DNA from: an uncultured Prevotellaceae bacterium
Lineage (GTDB): Bacteria > Bacteroidota > Bacteroidia > Bacteroidales > Bacteroidaceae
Length of the DNA: 34,194 bases
NCBI GenBank assembly: GCA_947168045.1
Contig: CAMVKN010000043.1
Location: 1 to 34,194, forward strand
Reading direction: 5' to 3'
Part shown: one piece after another, positions 10,126-15,811 of the stretch
Numbering within the stretch: the first letter of the stretch is position 1
Layout of the letters: every line of letters starts with the position of its first letter
Position numbers and translations under genes: made by a program
The notes under the pieces: generated by a model
The model's input: the letters and a program-made list of their open reading frames with translations, nothing else
What the model was told of the DNA's origin: nothing
Databases searched by the model: none

Positions 10126-10350
10126 TTAATCAGAATCAACCCTCCAATTCTCAATCTTGAGTCCTGGTATCCGCTCGAAATGTCTTACATTGTCAGTAAC
10201 CACCGTCAAACCTTCAGCAAGTGCATGACCACCAATAAGCATATCGAACTCATCAATGAGTTCCCCTTTTTGTTGAAGATTGGCTTTGATTTGCCCATAT
10301 CCATCAGCCTCTTCAGGCAGAGGCAACACCATGAAACGGCTTCGCAACAT
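10126..10350 (-). pseudogene. truncated VapC-type PIN toxin (C-terminal half)
   Basis: The 74-aa product aligns with the end of VapC toxins: EFDMLIGGHALAEGLTVVTDNVRHF followed by PGLKIENW is the typical closing half of the PIN fold, including two acidic positions (EFD and TDN). The N-terminal half, with the DTN motif and the central Glu that complete the metal site, is missing, so the ribonuclease should be dead. The open frame overlaps the antitoxin gene by 38 bp in another frame. This fits a deletion that removed the toxin start and joined the rest to the antitoxin. The start given is only where the frame opens and is probably not a native start. Confidence 0.75.
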
Positions 10351-10609
10351 ATTTATTTAGGTTACGTTCTTCGAAATGGTGACTCTCACGTATCACCTGC
10401 TTGGCTTCGTCGGCAGTCATTGGATTGTCGTAGGGCGTTGCCAGAAACTGACGCACAAACTCTTCATCAGCAGTGAAATGCTGTTCTTCATCCTGCATCG
10501 TATCGACAAGATACGCTACAACTGTTAGTTTCTGTTCGCGAGTCATTCCTTTCATTAACCCCATATATGGTGCCATTGGGGTTGACATCATCTTTAAAAT
10601 TGTTGTCAT
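10313..10609 (-). CDS. antitoxin-like protein of a VapBC-type module
   Basis: A 98-aa protein lies directly before the VapC remnant. The core (MTREQKLTVVAYLVDTM near residue 22, then DEEFVRQFL, TPYDNPMTADEAKQVI) is acidic and helical, like small Bacteroidales antitoxins encoded before PIN toxins. The assignment rests on position and general resemblance, since I do not recognise a DNA-binding fold. The last residues (about 85-98, YVAKPFHGVASA) probably come from the deletion junction. A promoter motif lies 31-38 bp upstream, so the gene may still be expressed. Several internal Met codons (for example at MTREQ) leave the start uncertain. Confidence 0.6.
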   Translation of the reverse strand: MTTILKMMSTPMAPYMGLMKGMTREQKLTVVAYLVDTMQDEEQHFTADEEFVRQFLATPYDNPMTADEAKQVIRESHHFEERNLNKYVAKPFHGVASA

Positions 10610-10639
10610 CGTCCTAAAGTTTAAATATTATACCGTGTG

Positions 10640-10647
10640 CAAATTTA
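10640..10647 (-). promoter_or_regulatory. -7 element for the antitoxin gene
   Basis: The minus strand reads TAAATTTG, matching the Bacteroidetes -7 consensus TAnnTTTG. It would start transcription about 24 bases before the antitoxin ATG at 10609. I see no strong -33 element. Confidence 0.5.
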
Positions 10648-10691
10648 CAATTTTTTTTCGGAATTTCCTTGCATCAGAGGCAAAAAATGCA

Positions 10692-10989
10692 TTATTCATT
10701 TTGCGTCAGTTTCAGCCCCGTGGCCGCGATGTATTCGCCCTCAGTGAGCGTGGCCTTGGCCGTGCCAGTGTAGGAGTTGCCGCTGCCGTCGCTGACGGTG
10801 AAGCGGAAGGTGCGCTGCGCGCTGGTGGGCAGCAGGGCGACATAGACCGCCGTCATCGGCCGTCTGCGGCGTGCTGCCGTTTGTGGCCGTGTCGTCATCA
10901 CCCGAACAGGCCGTCAGCCCGGCCGCCATCATGGTGCCGAGCATCCCAATCATCAGAAAATGTTCTTTCGTTATCATTTTAGTCATCAT
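10692..10989 (-). pseudogene. broken fimbrillin-like lipoprotein
   Basis: The first frame (from 10989) gives a lipoprotein signal with lipobox, MIGMLGTMMAAGLTACSGDDD, and then runs out of frame. A second frame ending at 10692 gives VYVALLPTSAQRTFRFTVSD and a close GEYIAATGLKLTQNE, which resembles the end of fimbrillin-like lipoproteins. Head and tail are in different frames and sit next to each other, so most of the usual central barrel (these proteins are commonly about 300 aa) is absent. The gene is best read as an internal deletion with a frameshift. A small lipoprotein with a single sequencing or natural frameshift is the alternative. Its ATG overlaps the stop of the upstream small peptide (ATGA). 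Confidence 0.65.
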
Positions 10990-11126
10990 TCATTACCTTT
11001 ATCGTCCTGACTGAATCCGCTTGCCGACTTGCTGTAGCCGGAAATCTCGCCGCTCACCGTGAGCATCTGCTGCCGTGCGTGGAGGGCAACCACCCTCGCC
11101 GTCGGTTTCGTGTACGTTTTCTTCAT
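10986..11126 (-). CDS. small MKKTY-type peptide (46 aa)
   Basis: The ATG at 11126 begins MKKTYTKPTARVVALHARQQ, followed by MLTVSGEISGYSKS. Short peptides that start MKKxYxKP and carry a later ML(T)xSG segment are very common in Prevotella and Bacteroides and have no established function. The start is chosen for this pattern; an in-frame opening exists further upstream to 11201, but it has no such resemblance. There is no Shine-Dalgarno sequence. The stop overlaps the start of the lipoprotein remnant by 4 bases, suggesting translational coupling. A good promoter lies about 100 bases upstream. Confidence 0.65.
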   Translation of the reverse strand: MKKTYTKPTARVVALHARQQMLTVSGEISGYSKSASGFSQDDKGNE

Positions 11127-11232
11127 TGTAGTAACTGTTATTATCTCTCGGCTGGGCATGTGATTTGTTTTAGTATGTTTCTCTGCGGTTAGTAGTGCCA
11201 TAATAAATACGTATTTAAGTTAAAGATTCGGT

Positions 11233-11240
11233 GCAAAGGT
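11233..11240 (-). promoter_or_regulatory. -7 element TACCTTTG for the small peptide gene
   Basis: The minus strand reads TACCTTTGCA, an exact match to TAnnTTTG. Transcription would begin near 11226, leaving a leader of about 100 bases before the ATG at 11126. A second identical motif occurs at 11395-11402. Confidence 0.7.
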
Positions 11241-11334
11241 ATAAAAAAATATTGTAATTATGCTCCGATACGGAAGAAAATCTACTTAAAAGACGCATTT
11301 TGAGGTCCACTTTTCTACCGTTTAACTGGCAAAT

Positions 11335-11402
11335 TGCTGACAATCAGCACTTAAAGCACTCATAGGCTTGAAAGTTTTTTTGTTTAAGCGGTGGCAAAGG
11401 TA
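11335..11402 (-). promoter_or_regulatory. upstream -7 element TACCTTTG and small hairpin
   Basis: The minus strand at 11402-11395 reads TACCTTTG, a second promoter motif about 160 bp upstream of the one at 11233. A transcript from it would contain the hairpin TGCTGA-CAA-TCAGCA at 11335-11349. The stretch 11241-11487 contains no convincing gene. Confidence 0.4.
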
Positions 11403-11487
11403 AGGGCTTGCGCCAGGCATGCAAAGACGTTAACACACATTTAACGCCATTTTACGAATATTAAGTGGTAGCAAATGACAGAGCACC

Positions 11488-11944
11488 AAGTGCACCTTTC
11501 GCGGATAAGCGCCTGCGCCCCAACACATTGGCAGGTGCTCCAACCTTCTTTTTGCCGCACCAATGGAGCACCAGAAAAAAGATTGATGCCAAAAAGGGCC
11601 GACTTATTGCAATAACTCCATGAGTTATTCCCGTAAAGAGCCGACTTATTGCAATAACTCCATGAGTTATTCCCGTAAAGGGCCGACTTACTGCAATAAC
11701 TCAATGACTTATTCCCGTAAAGAGCCGACTTATTGCAATAACTCAATGAGTTATTCTCGTAAAGGGCCGACTTATTGGCAAATTCTCTCGAGAATTTCAC
11801 AAAAAAGTGCCCATTTATTGTTGCCAGAAGCCTACCGGCTGTGCCCAGGTGCACCATCAGGTGCTCGTTGGTGCACCAACGAGGGCAGTTGGAGCACCTG
11901 CCAACAATCTGCAAGACAGTCGACTAAGGCCCAAAGGTGCACTT
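11488..11944. mobile_element. inverted-repeat element A with a 42-bp tandem array
   Basis: The left arm has AAGTGCACCTTT (11488-11499), 28 bases, then TTGGCAGGTGCTCCAAC (11528-11544). The right arm has the exact reverse complements at 11933-11944 and 11888-11904, again separated by 28 bases, so the arms are at least 57 bp with conserved spacing. Inside are four 42-bp repeats, a cap (AAATTCTCTCGAGAATTT, 11780-11797) and a perfect 20-bp palindrome CTCGTTGGTGCACCAACGAG (11864-11883). A second element of this plan lies at 33398-33780. No transposase is encoded. It is probably a non-autonomous (MITE-like) element or a large structured repeat. I see no target-site duplication. Long reading frames on both strands follow from the 42-bp period. 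Confidence 0.7.
11599..11778. repeat. 42-bp tandem repeats, four copies plus a partial
   Basis: Copies begin at 11599, 11641, 11683 and 11725, and a 12-bp partial copy begins at 11767. Each has the frame CCGACTTATTGCA at the start and CCGTAAAG near the end. Between these, AATAACTC-CAT-GAGTTATT forms an 8-bp hairpin in copies 1 and 2, and slightly altered versions occur in 3 and 4. The period is a multiple of 3, so 14-residue repeats are readable on both strands. Confidence 0.9.
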
Positions 11945-12013
11945 AGTGCGCATTCTTTTGCGCGGGCTACTACTACAGTCTGATAGTTTATGGAACTTGC
12001 GGAACTAAAAGAC

Positions 12014-12107
12014 CATTTTAAAAAGGCGTAGTTGCTCCCCTACTACTGGGGGCGCGATGGCATCGCGCCAAAAGGGAAGAAGATGTATAGTCCCTTTTTA
12101 AAAATGT
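12014..12107. repeat. long imperfect inverted repeat with a GC hairpin
   Basis: CATTTTAAAAAGG (12014-12026) pairs with CCTTTTTAAAAATG (12094-12107) apart from one extra base. Between them is the strong hairpin GGCGCGAT-GGC-ATCGCGCC (12051-12069). The whole could fold into one cruciform or RNA stem of about 95 bases. No gene is associated with it. Confidence 0.6.
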
Positions 12108-12150
12108 AGTGCAGAATTATTCCAATTATTCTCATTCGTTTCTAATATTG

Positions 12151-12213
12151 TACGAAGAATCCGAGCTGGTCGGAAAAAAATCCGACTAGGTCGGACGAAA
12201 ATCCGAGCAGGTC
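12151..12213. repeat. three 21-bp hairpin repeats (TCCGA...TCGGA)
   Basis: Three consecutive copies of AATCCGAnnnnGTCGGA with a 21-bp period are present. Each can form a 5-bp stem TCCGA/TCGGA around a 5-base loop whose sequence differs slightly between copies (GCTGG, CTAGG, GCAGG). The site is about 200 bp downstream of the DUF3256 gene. Confidence 0.75.
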
Positions 12214-12257
12214 GGATTCGTTTAACGCACGTCCTGACTGCTGCCAAATATAGGAGG

Positions 12258-12300
12258 CAGAATGTAAGATAAATGTAAGATAAATGTAAGATAAATGCAA
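12258..12300. repeat. 11-bp AT-rich tandem repeats
   Basis: The unit AATGTAAGATA is repeated three times in a row, followed by a degenerate fourth copy (AATGCAAG). Another partial run (ATGTAAGTATGTAAGATAAATG) ends near 12358. No gene begins here on either strand. Confidence 0.7.
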
Positions 12301-12366
12301 GTTTTTTGCGTAACTATCTGTTAATCAGTAGCGAATGTAAGTATGTAAGATAAATGAATTTTTTAA

Positions 12367-12379
12367 GCCTGAAGCAGGC
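12367..12379 (-). terminator. possible end of the ileS operon
   Basis: GCCTG-AAG-CAGGC forms a 5-bp stem about 35 bases past the DUF3256 stop. The downstream run on the minus strand is mixed A/T (TTAAAAAATT), so this is a weak candidate. Confidence 0.3.
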
Positions 12380-12411
12380 AGTCAACCATGCGGAACAACG
12401 GAGGAGAAATC

Positions 12412-12870
12412 TCAGGGGACCAAGCCCACCTTCTCGTCGCGGCGTAGCAACGTTGAGGAGACGAGGGTGGAGGAAAGGCGCTGCCAAAGGGTGTCGTAGA
12501 CATCCTCGAGACACTGCTGCTGGGTGTCGCTGATGCGGTAGCGACGTGCCACGCGGATGAGGTAGGCGGTGCTGTCAGCAGCTTGACGGATGCTGTCAAG
12601 GCGCATGCTGACGGTGAGGACGTCGTTGAGCTGCAGCGTGAGACTGTCAGCGCTGAGCTGCGTCATCTGGCTCTTTCCGTCCAACTGGTTGGTCACCTCG
12701 GCCTTCATGCCGGCCTCGATGAAGTCGACCATGTCGAGACGGTTGTTGGCGGTAAGATAAGGCAGGAGCGTGTCGGGCATCTGGCGGAACAAATCGGCCA
12801 GGGCAGGACGCTGTGCCTGGGTGGTAAGGGCCACGAGGAGCGTGGCGAACAGGAGGATTCTCTTCATCAT
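12412..12870 (-). CDS. DUF3256 family secreted protein
   Basis: The 152-aa product begins with a signal peptide (MMKRILLFATLLVALTTQA). The mature part, with LFRQMPDTLLPYLTANNRLD, then DFIEAGMKAEVTNQLDGKS and the phrase LSADSLTLQLNDV, matches the DUF3256 family of Bacteroidetes, which has no known function. Family members are usually nearer 200 aa. This one is shorter, and its last 20 residues look unlike the family, so the C-terminus may be truncated or altered. The ATG overlaps the stop of the ABC ATPase gene (ATGA), so it is the last gene of the ileS operon. It may be a periplasmic partner of the neighbouring genes, but nothing in the sequence shows this. Confidence 0.75.
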   Translation of the reverse strand: MMKRILLFATLLVALTTQAQRPALADLFRQMPDTLLPYLTANNRLDMVDFIEAGMKAEVTNQLDGKSQMTQLSADSLTLQLNDVLTVSMRLDSIRQAADSTAYLIRVARRYRISDTQQQCLEDVYDTLWQRLSSTLVSSTLLRRDEKVGLVP

Positions 12871-13571
12871 AGCTGTAGGGTGTGCTGATAGTGGAGTGGC
12901 AGGCGCTTGCCGATGCTTGTTACGATGATGGCAGCGCCCTGAGCCTGGGCTTCCTCGGTGATGAGGGTGGCCATAGCCTCAGCGTTGCGGTCGTCGAGAT
13001 GACTGATGGGCTCATCAGCGAGAAGGAAGTCGAAGGGCTGCGCCAAGGCTCGCATGAGCGCCACGCGCTGCTGCTGTCCAAATGACATGCGGCCGACGAG
13101 GGCGGTAAGCTTGTCGGCAATGCCTAAACGCTCGAACCACTGCTCTATCTGCTGGCGGGTCTTGTGATGAGTCAGCTTGTTCTTAATCTCAACATTCTCG
13201 AGGGCGGTGAGCTCAGGAAAGAGGCGCAGCTCCTGAAAGAGACAGCTGACGTGGCGCTGGCGCAAGCGGCTCCAGTCGGCGATGGTGTAGCTGCGGGCAT
13301 CGACATCGTCGAAGAGCACGTGGCCGGAATAGTCGTGACGATAGCCGAGGATGTAGCTGCAGAAGGTACTTTTGCCCTTGCCGCTGTCCGCCTCGACAAG
13401 ATAGGACTGGCCGCGCTGGAAGGTGAAGCCCCCTTCTGTTCCCCCGAAGGGGGAAGGAGCTTCCCCCCATAGCCTTTTCTTCCCTCCCTCGGGGGAACTG
13501 AGGGGTGTCTTCCCCCCTTCGGGGGGACAGAGGGGGGCTGGCATTACGTTCTGGAAGGTTATCTTATTCAT
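12867..13571 (-). CDS. ABC transporter ATP-binding protein carrying an inserted repeat
   Basis: ABC-type ATPase of 234 aa. Visible motifs: P-loop ADSGKGKST (about residues 60-68, first Gly replaced by Ala), Q-loop LFQELRLF, signature MSFGQQQRVAL, Walker B FDFLLADEPISHLD. At the usual H-loop position the sequence is IIVTSIGK, with no His. As I recall, the P-loop and H-loop variants are typical of a small Bacteroidetes family. Residues about 12-48 (CPPEGGKTPLSSPEGGKK and on) are encoded by C/G-rich palindromic repeats and have no place in the ABC fold; they sit in the loop before the strand leading to the P-loop. The start overlaps the rsmE stop and the stop overlaps DUF3256 (both ATGA). No permease gene is in the window. 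Confidence 0.85.
   Translation of the reverse strand: MNKITFQNVMPAPLCPPEGGKTPLSSPEGGKKRLWGEAPSPFGGTEGGFTFQRGQSYLVEADSGKGKSTFCSYILGYRHDYSGHVLFDDVDARSYTIADWSRLRQRHVSCLFQELRLFPELTALENVEIKNKLTHHKTRQQIEQWFERLGIADKLTALVGRMSFGQQQRVALMRALAQPFDFLLADEPISHLDDRNAEAMATLITEEAQAQGAAIIVTSIGKRLPLHYQHTLQL
13428..13536. repeat. C/G-rich palindromic repeats inserted in the ABC ATPase gene
   Basis: Three related units with cores CCCCCGAAGGGGG (13441-13453), CCTCCCTCGGGGG (13484-13496) and CCCCCCTTCGGGGGG (13513-13527) lie in a row. Translated, each gives a P-E/F-G-G phrase (CPPEGG, SSPEGG, SPFGG). The reading frame stays open throughout. The repeat at 15-50 is of the same kind. Confidence 0.8.
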
Positions 13572-14284
13572 AGTTGGGAGAGTTGCATCATCATCACGGC
13601 GGTGAGGCCGGCGGTCTCTGTGCGCAGCCGACTGTCGCCGAGCGTGACGGAAACGAAGCCGGCATCGACGGCCTGGCGCACCTCGTCGACTGAGAAGTCG
13701 CCCTCCGGTCCTATCATCACCAGGGCCGAGTGGTCCGTCTGTCGGCGCAGTGCATCGAAGAGTGGCACGCGGGCTATCTCGTCATAGCAATGGGCTATGT
13801 AGCGAGCGCCCTGAGGATGGTTGTCCACGAAATGGCGAAACGGCTGCATGGGGTTGACAATGGGCTTGCAGGCCTTGCGGCTTTGCTTCATGGCCGAGAC
13901 AACGATGCGCTCAAGGCGCTCGGTCTTGACCACACGGCGCTCAGAGAAGCGACAGTCGAGCAATGACAACTCGTCGAAACCCACCTCGGTGGCTTTCTCG
14001 GCCAGCCACTCCATGCGGTCCATCATCTTCGTCGGTGCGATGGCCAGGTGGAGGTGTCCTTGCCAGGCAGGCGGCTGGGGCACGCTCTGAGTGATGCTGT
14101 AGGAGCAGCGGCGGCCCGTGGCCTGCGTCACGACGGCGTGGTGGAAGGTGCCCTGGCCGTCGATGAGCACCATGGCATCGCCCTCCTTCAGGCGGAGCAC
14201 GCGCAGGGCATGGGCTGCTTCCTCGTCGGGAAGCTCGCCCTGCACCATTGCGTCAGGCACATAGAAATAGCGTTCCTCCTTCAC
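13568..14284 (-). CDS. rsmE: 16S rRNA (uracil-1498-N3)-methyltransferase RsmE
   Basis: The enzyme methylates U1498 of 16S rRNA in the small ribosomal subunit, using S-adenosylmethionine. The 238-aa length is normal. The N-terminal PUA-like part includes HALRVLRLKEGD. The C-terminal SPOUT methyltransferase part includes AEKATEVG, SERRV, MKQSRKA, the cofactor-binding knot segment MIGPEGDFS and the closing LGDSRLRTETAGL. The start is GTG, overlapping the stop of the permease gene (GTGA). The stop overlaps the ABC ATPase start, so the three genes are probably translated in a coupled fashion. Confidence 0.95.
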   Translation of the reverse strand: MKEERYFYVPDAMVQGELPDEEAAHALRVLRLKEGDAMVLIDGQGTFHHAVVTQATGRRCSYSITQSVPQPPAWQGHLHLAIAPTKMMDRMEWLAEKATEVGFDELSLLDCRFSERRVVKTERLERIVVSAMKQSRKACKPIVNPMQPFRHFVDNHPQGARYIAHCYDEIARVPLFDALRRQTDHSALVMIGPEGDFSVDEVRQAVDAGFVSVTLGDSRLRTETAGLTAVMMMQLSQL

Positions 14285-15561
14285 GCCGTCTGTTTCTTCT
14301 CAGGATGGAACAGAAGAGCGAAAGCCACGCCAATGACAAGTGCGTAGGCGGCGAAGATGTACCAACAGGTGGGCCATCCGGCAGCGGTGGTGCCTACGGT
14401 ATATGAGATGTCGCCAACCTTCAGCTCTTGGGTGTAGCTGTTGACCACCGTCTGCGCGGCAATCATGCCCAGCGAGGCGCCAATGCCGTTGGTCATCAGC
14501 ATGAACAGCCCCTGCGCGCTGGAGCGGATGGAGTTGTCGGTGCGGCTCTCGACGAAGAGGGAGCCGGAGATGTTGAAGAAGTCGAAGGCCACGCCATAGA
14601 CAATCATGGAGAGGATGAAGAGCCAGACGCCAGCACCAGGGTTGCCCAGGCCGAAGAAGGCGAAGCGGAACACCCAGCCGAACATGGCGATGAGCATGAC
14701 CTTCTTGATGCCGAAGCGCTTCATGAAGAAGGGGATGAGCAGGATGCAGAGCGTCTCGCTGATTTGTGAGAGCGAGATGAGTATGTTGGTGTGCTGCACG
14801 CCGAAGGTGTCAGCATACTGTGCGTCGGCACCAAAGCTGTTGATGAACACGTTGGCATAGCCATTGGAGATTTGCAGGCACACACCCAGCAGGAGGGAGA
14901 AGATGAAGAAGATGGCCATCTCCTTCTGGCGGAACAGGGTGAAGGCCTTCAGTCCAAGTGCATCGGCGAAGGACTGCTTCTCCTGGCTCTTCTTCACCGG
15001 ACATGCCGGCAGGGTGAAGGTGTAGCCGAAGAGCAGGACGCTGAGTATGCCGGAGGCCAGGAACTGATTCTGGTTGTCCTGGAAACCCATGACATCGACA
15101 AAGAGCATCATCAGGATGAAGCCCACGGTGCCGAAGACACGAATGGGGGGGAAGTCCTTGACGGTGTCCATGCCTGCCTGGGTGAGTGCGTTGAACGCCA
15201 CCGAGTTGGCCAGGGCGATGGTGGGCATGAAGAAGGCGACGCTGAGGGAGTAGAGCGTGAACAGGGGCCCGAACTGCGCCTCTGCGCCATTGCTATAGCC
15301 ATAGCAAGCGGCGGCAATCATAAAGAGTCCGGCCAACAGATGGCAGATGCCCAGCATGCGCTGTGCCTGTACCCAGCGGTCGGCAATGATGCCAATGAGT
15401 GCCGGCATGAAGATGCTGACGAAACCCTGAACGGAATAGAACCACCCGATGTTTGCGCCAAAGCCGAGGCTTGCCAGATAGCGGCCCATGCAGGTGAGAT
15501 AAGCTCCCCAGACGGCGAACTCCAGGAAGTTCATGACTGACAAACGTACTTTCAAGTTCAT
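14281..15561 (-). CDS. MFS permease of the nucleoside:H+ symporter type
   Basis: An integral inner-membrane protein of 426 aa with about 12 hydrophobic segments. The start (MNLKVRLSVMNFLEFAVWGAY) and the first helices resemble the NupG/XapB nucleoside:H+ symporter family: FLEFAVWGAYL, then GWFYSVQGFVSIFMPALIGIIADRW. It probably imports nucleosides with protons; the exact substrate cannot be read from the sequence. Its stop overlaps the rsmE GTG start. A 34-bp gap with a duplicated 16-bp sequence separates it from the upstream small ORF. Confidence 0.85.
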   Translation of the reverse strand: MNLKVRLSVMNFLEFAVWGAYLTCMGRYLASLGFGANIGWFYSVQGFVSIFMPALIGIIADRWVQAQRMLGICHLLAGLFMIAAACYGYSNGAEAQFGPLFTLYSLSVAFFMPTIALANSVAFNALTQAGMDTVKDFPPIRVFGTVGFILMMLFVDVMGFQDNQNQFLASGILSVLLFGYTFTLPACPVKKSQEKQSFADALGLKAFTLFRQKEMAIFFIFSLLLGVCLQISNGYANVFINSFGADAQYADTFGVQHTNILISLSQISETLCILLIPFFMKRFGIKKVMLIAMFGWVFRFAFFGLGNPGAGVWLFILSMIVYGVAFDFFNISGSLFVESRTDNSIRSSAQGLFMLMTNGIGASLGMIAAQTVVNSYTQELKVGDISYTVGTTAAGWPTCWYIFAAYALVIGVAFALLFHPEKKQTA

Positions 15562-15580
15562 ATAGCAGTAATAATTAAAG

Positions 15581-15612
15581 TATTTAATTCTTACATTATT
15601 TAATTCTTACAT
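15581..15612. repeat. 16-bp perfect tandem duplication
   Basis: TATTTAATTCTTACAT occurs twice in a row (15581-15596 and 15597-15612). It spans the stop codon of the small overlapping ORF and the gap before the permease start, so it lengthens this spacer by 16 bases. Confidence 0.85.
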
Positions 15613-15811
15613 CTTCATAATACGCGTGGGTGTAGCCCTGCTCATCGCGTCTGAGCTCTATCCTGCCGGGGAACCACAGTGTCGATGGCAACTCCTGGGT
15701 CAAGGGGTGGCAGGCTGTCACGCGGCCCTGCTCCAGACAGACCACCGAGAGTGTCCGCACTGAGCCGTCGGTCATCAGCACCTCGTGAGATGCTATCCGC
15801 AGTTGCTTCAT
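15596..15811 (-). CDS. small conserved-looking protein overlapping the DUF4296 gene
   Basis: A 71-aa frame (MKQLRIASHEVLMTDGSVRT, then SVVCLEQGRVTACHPLTQEL and STLWFPGRIEL) lies in a different frame from the end of the DUF4296 gene and shares about 170 bp with it. Its composition is that of a folded small protein. I recall short Bacteroidales proteins with the same outline (Val-rich first half, L-T-x-E-x-x-x-T, then a G-x-I-x-L end) between a DUF4296 lipoprotein and a permease; this is memory, not a search. In-frame ATGs at 15820 and 15850 are alternative starts. The function is unknown. If it is not real, this stretch codes only for the tail of DUF4296. Confidence 0.5.
   Translation of the reverse strand: MKQLRIASHEVLMTDGSVRTLSVVCLEQGRVTACHPLTQELPSTLWFPGRIELRRDEQGYTHAYYEDVRIK

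Noticed and set aside
11599..11778. 42-bp repeats as a CRISPR array
   Set aside because: Copies are contiguous with no unique spacers, and no cas gene is nearby.
11441..11914. 157-aa minus-strand frame across element A as a gene
   Set aside because: Its openness follows from the 42-bp period; there is no promoter or start context. It is kept only as a question in the findings.
12867..13571. ABC ATPase as a pseudogene because the H-loop His and first P-loop Gly are changed
   Set aside because: The frame is intact, the other motifs are good, and as I recall the same variants occur in the Bacteroidetes family.
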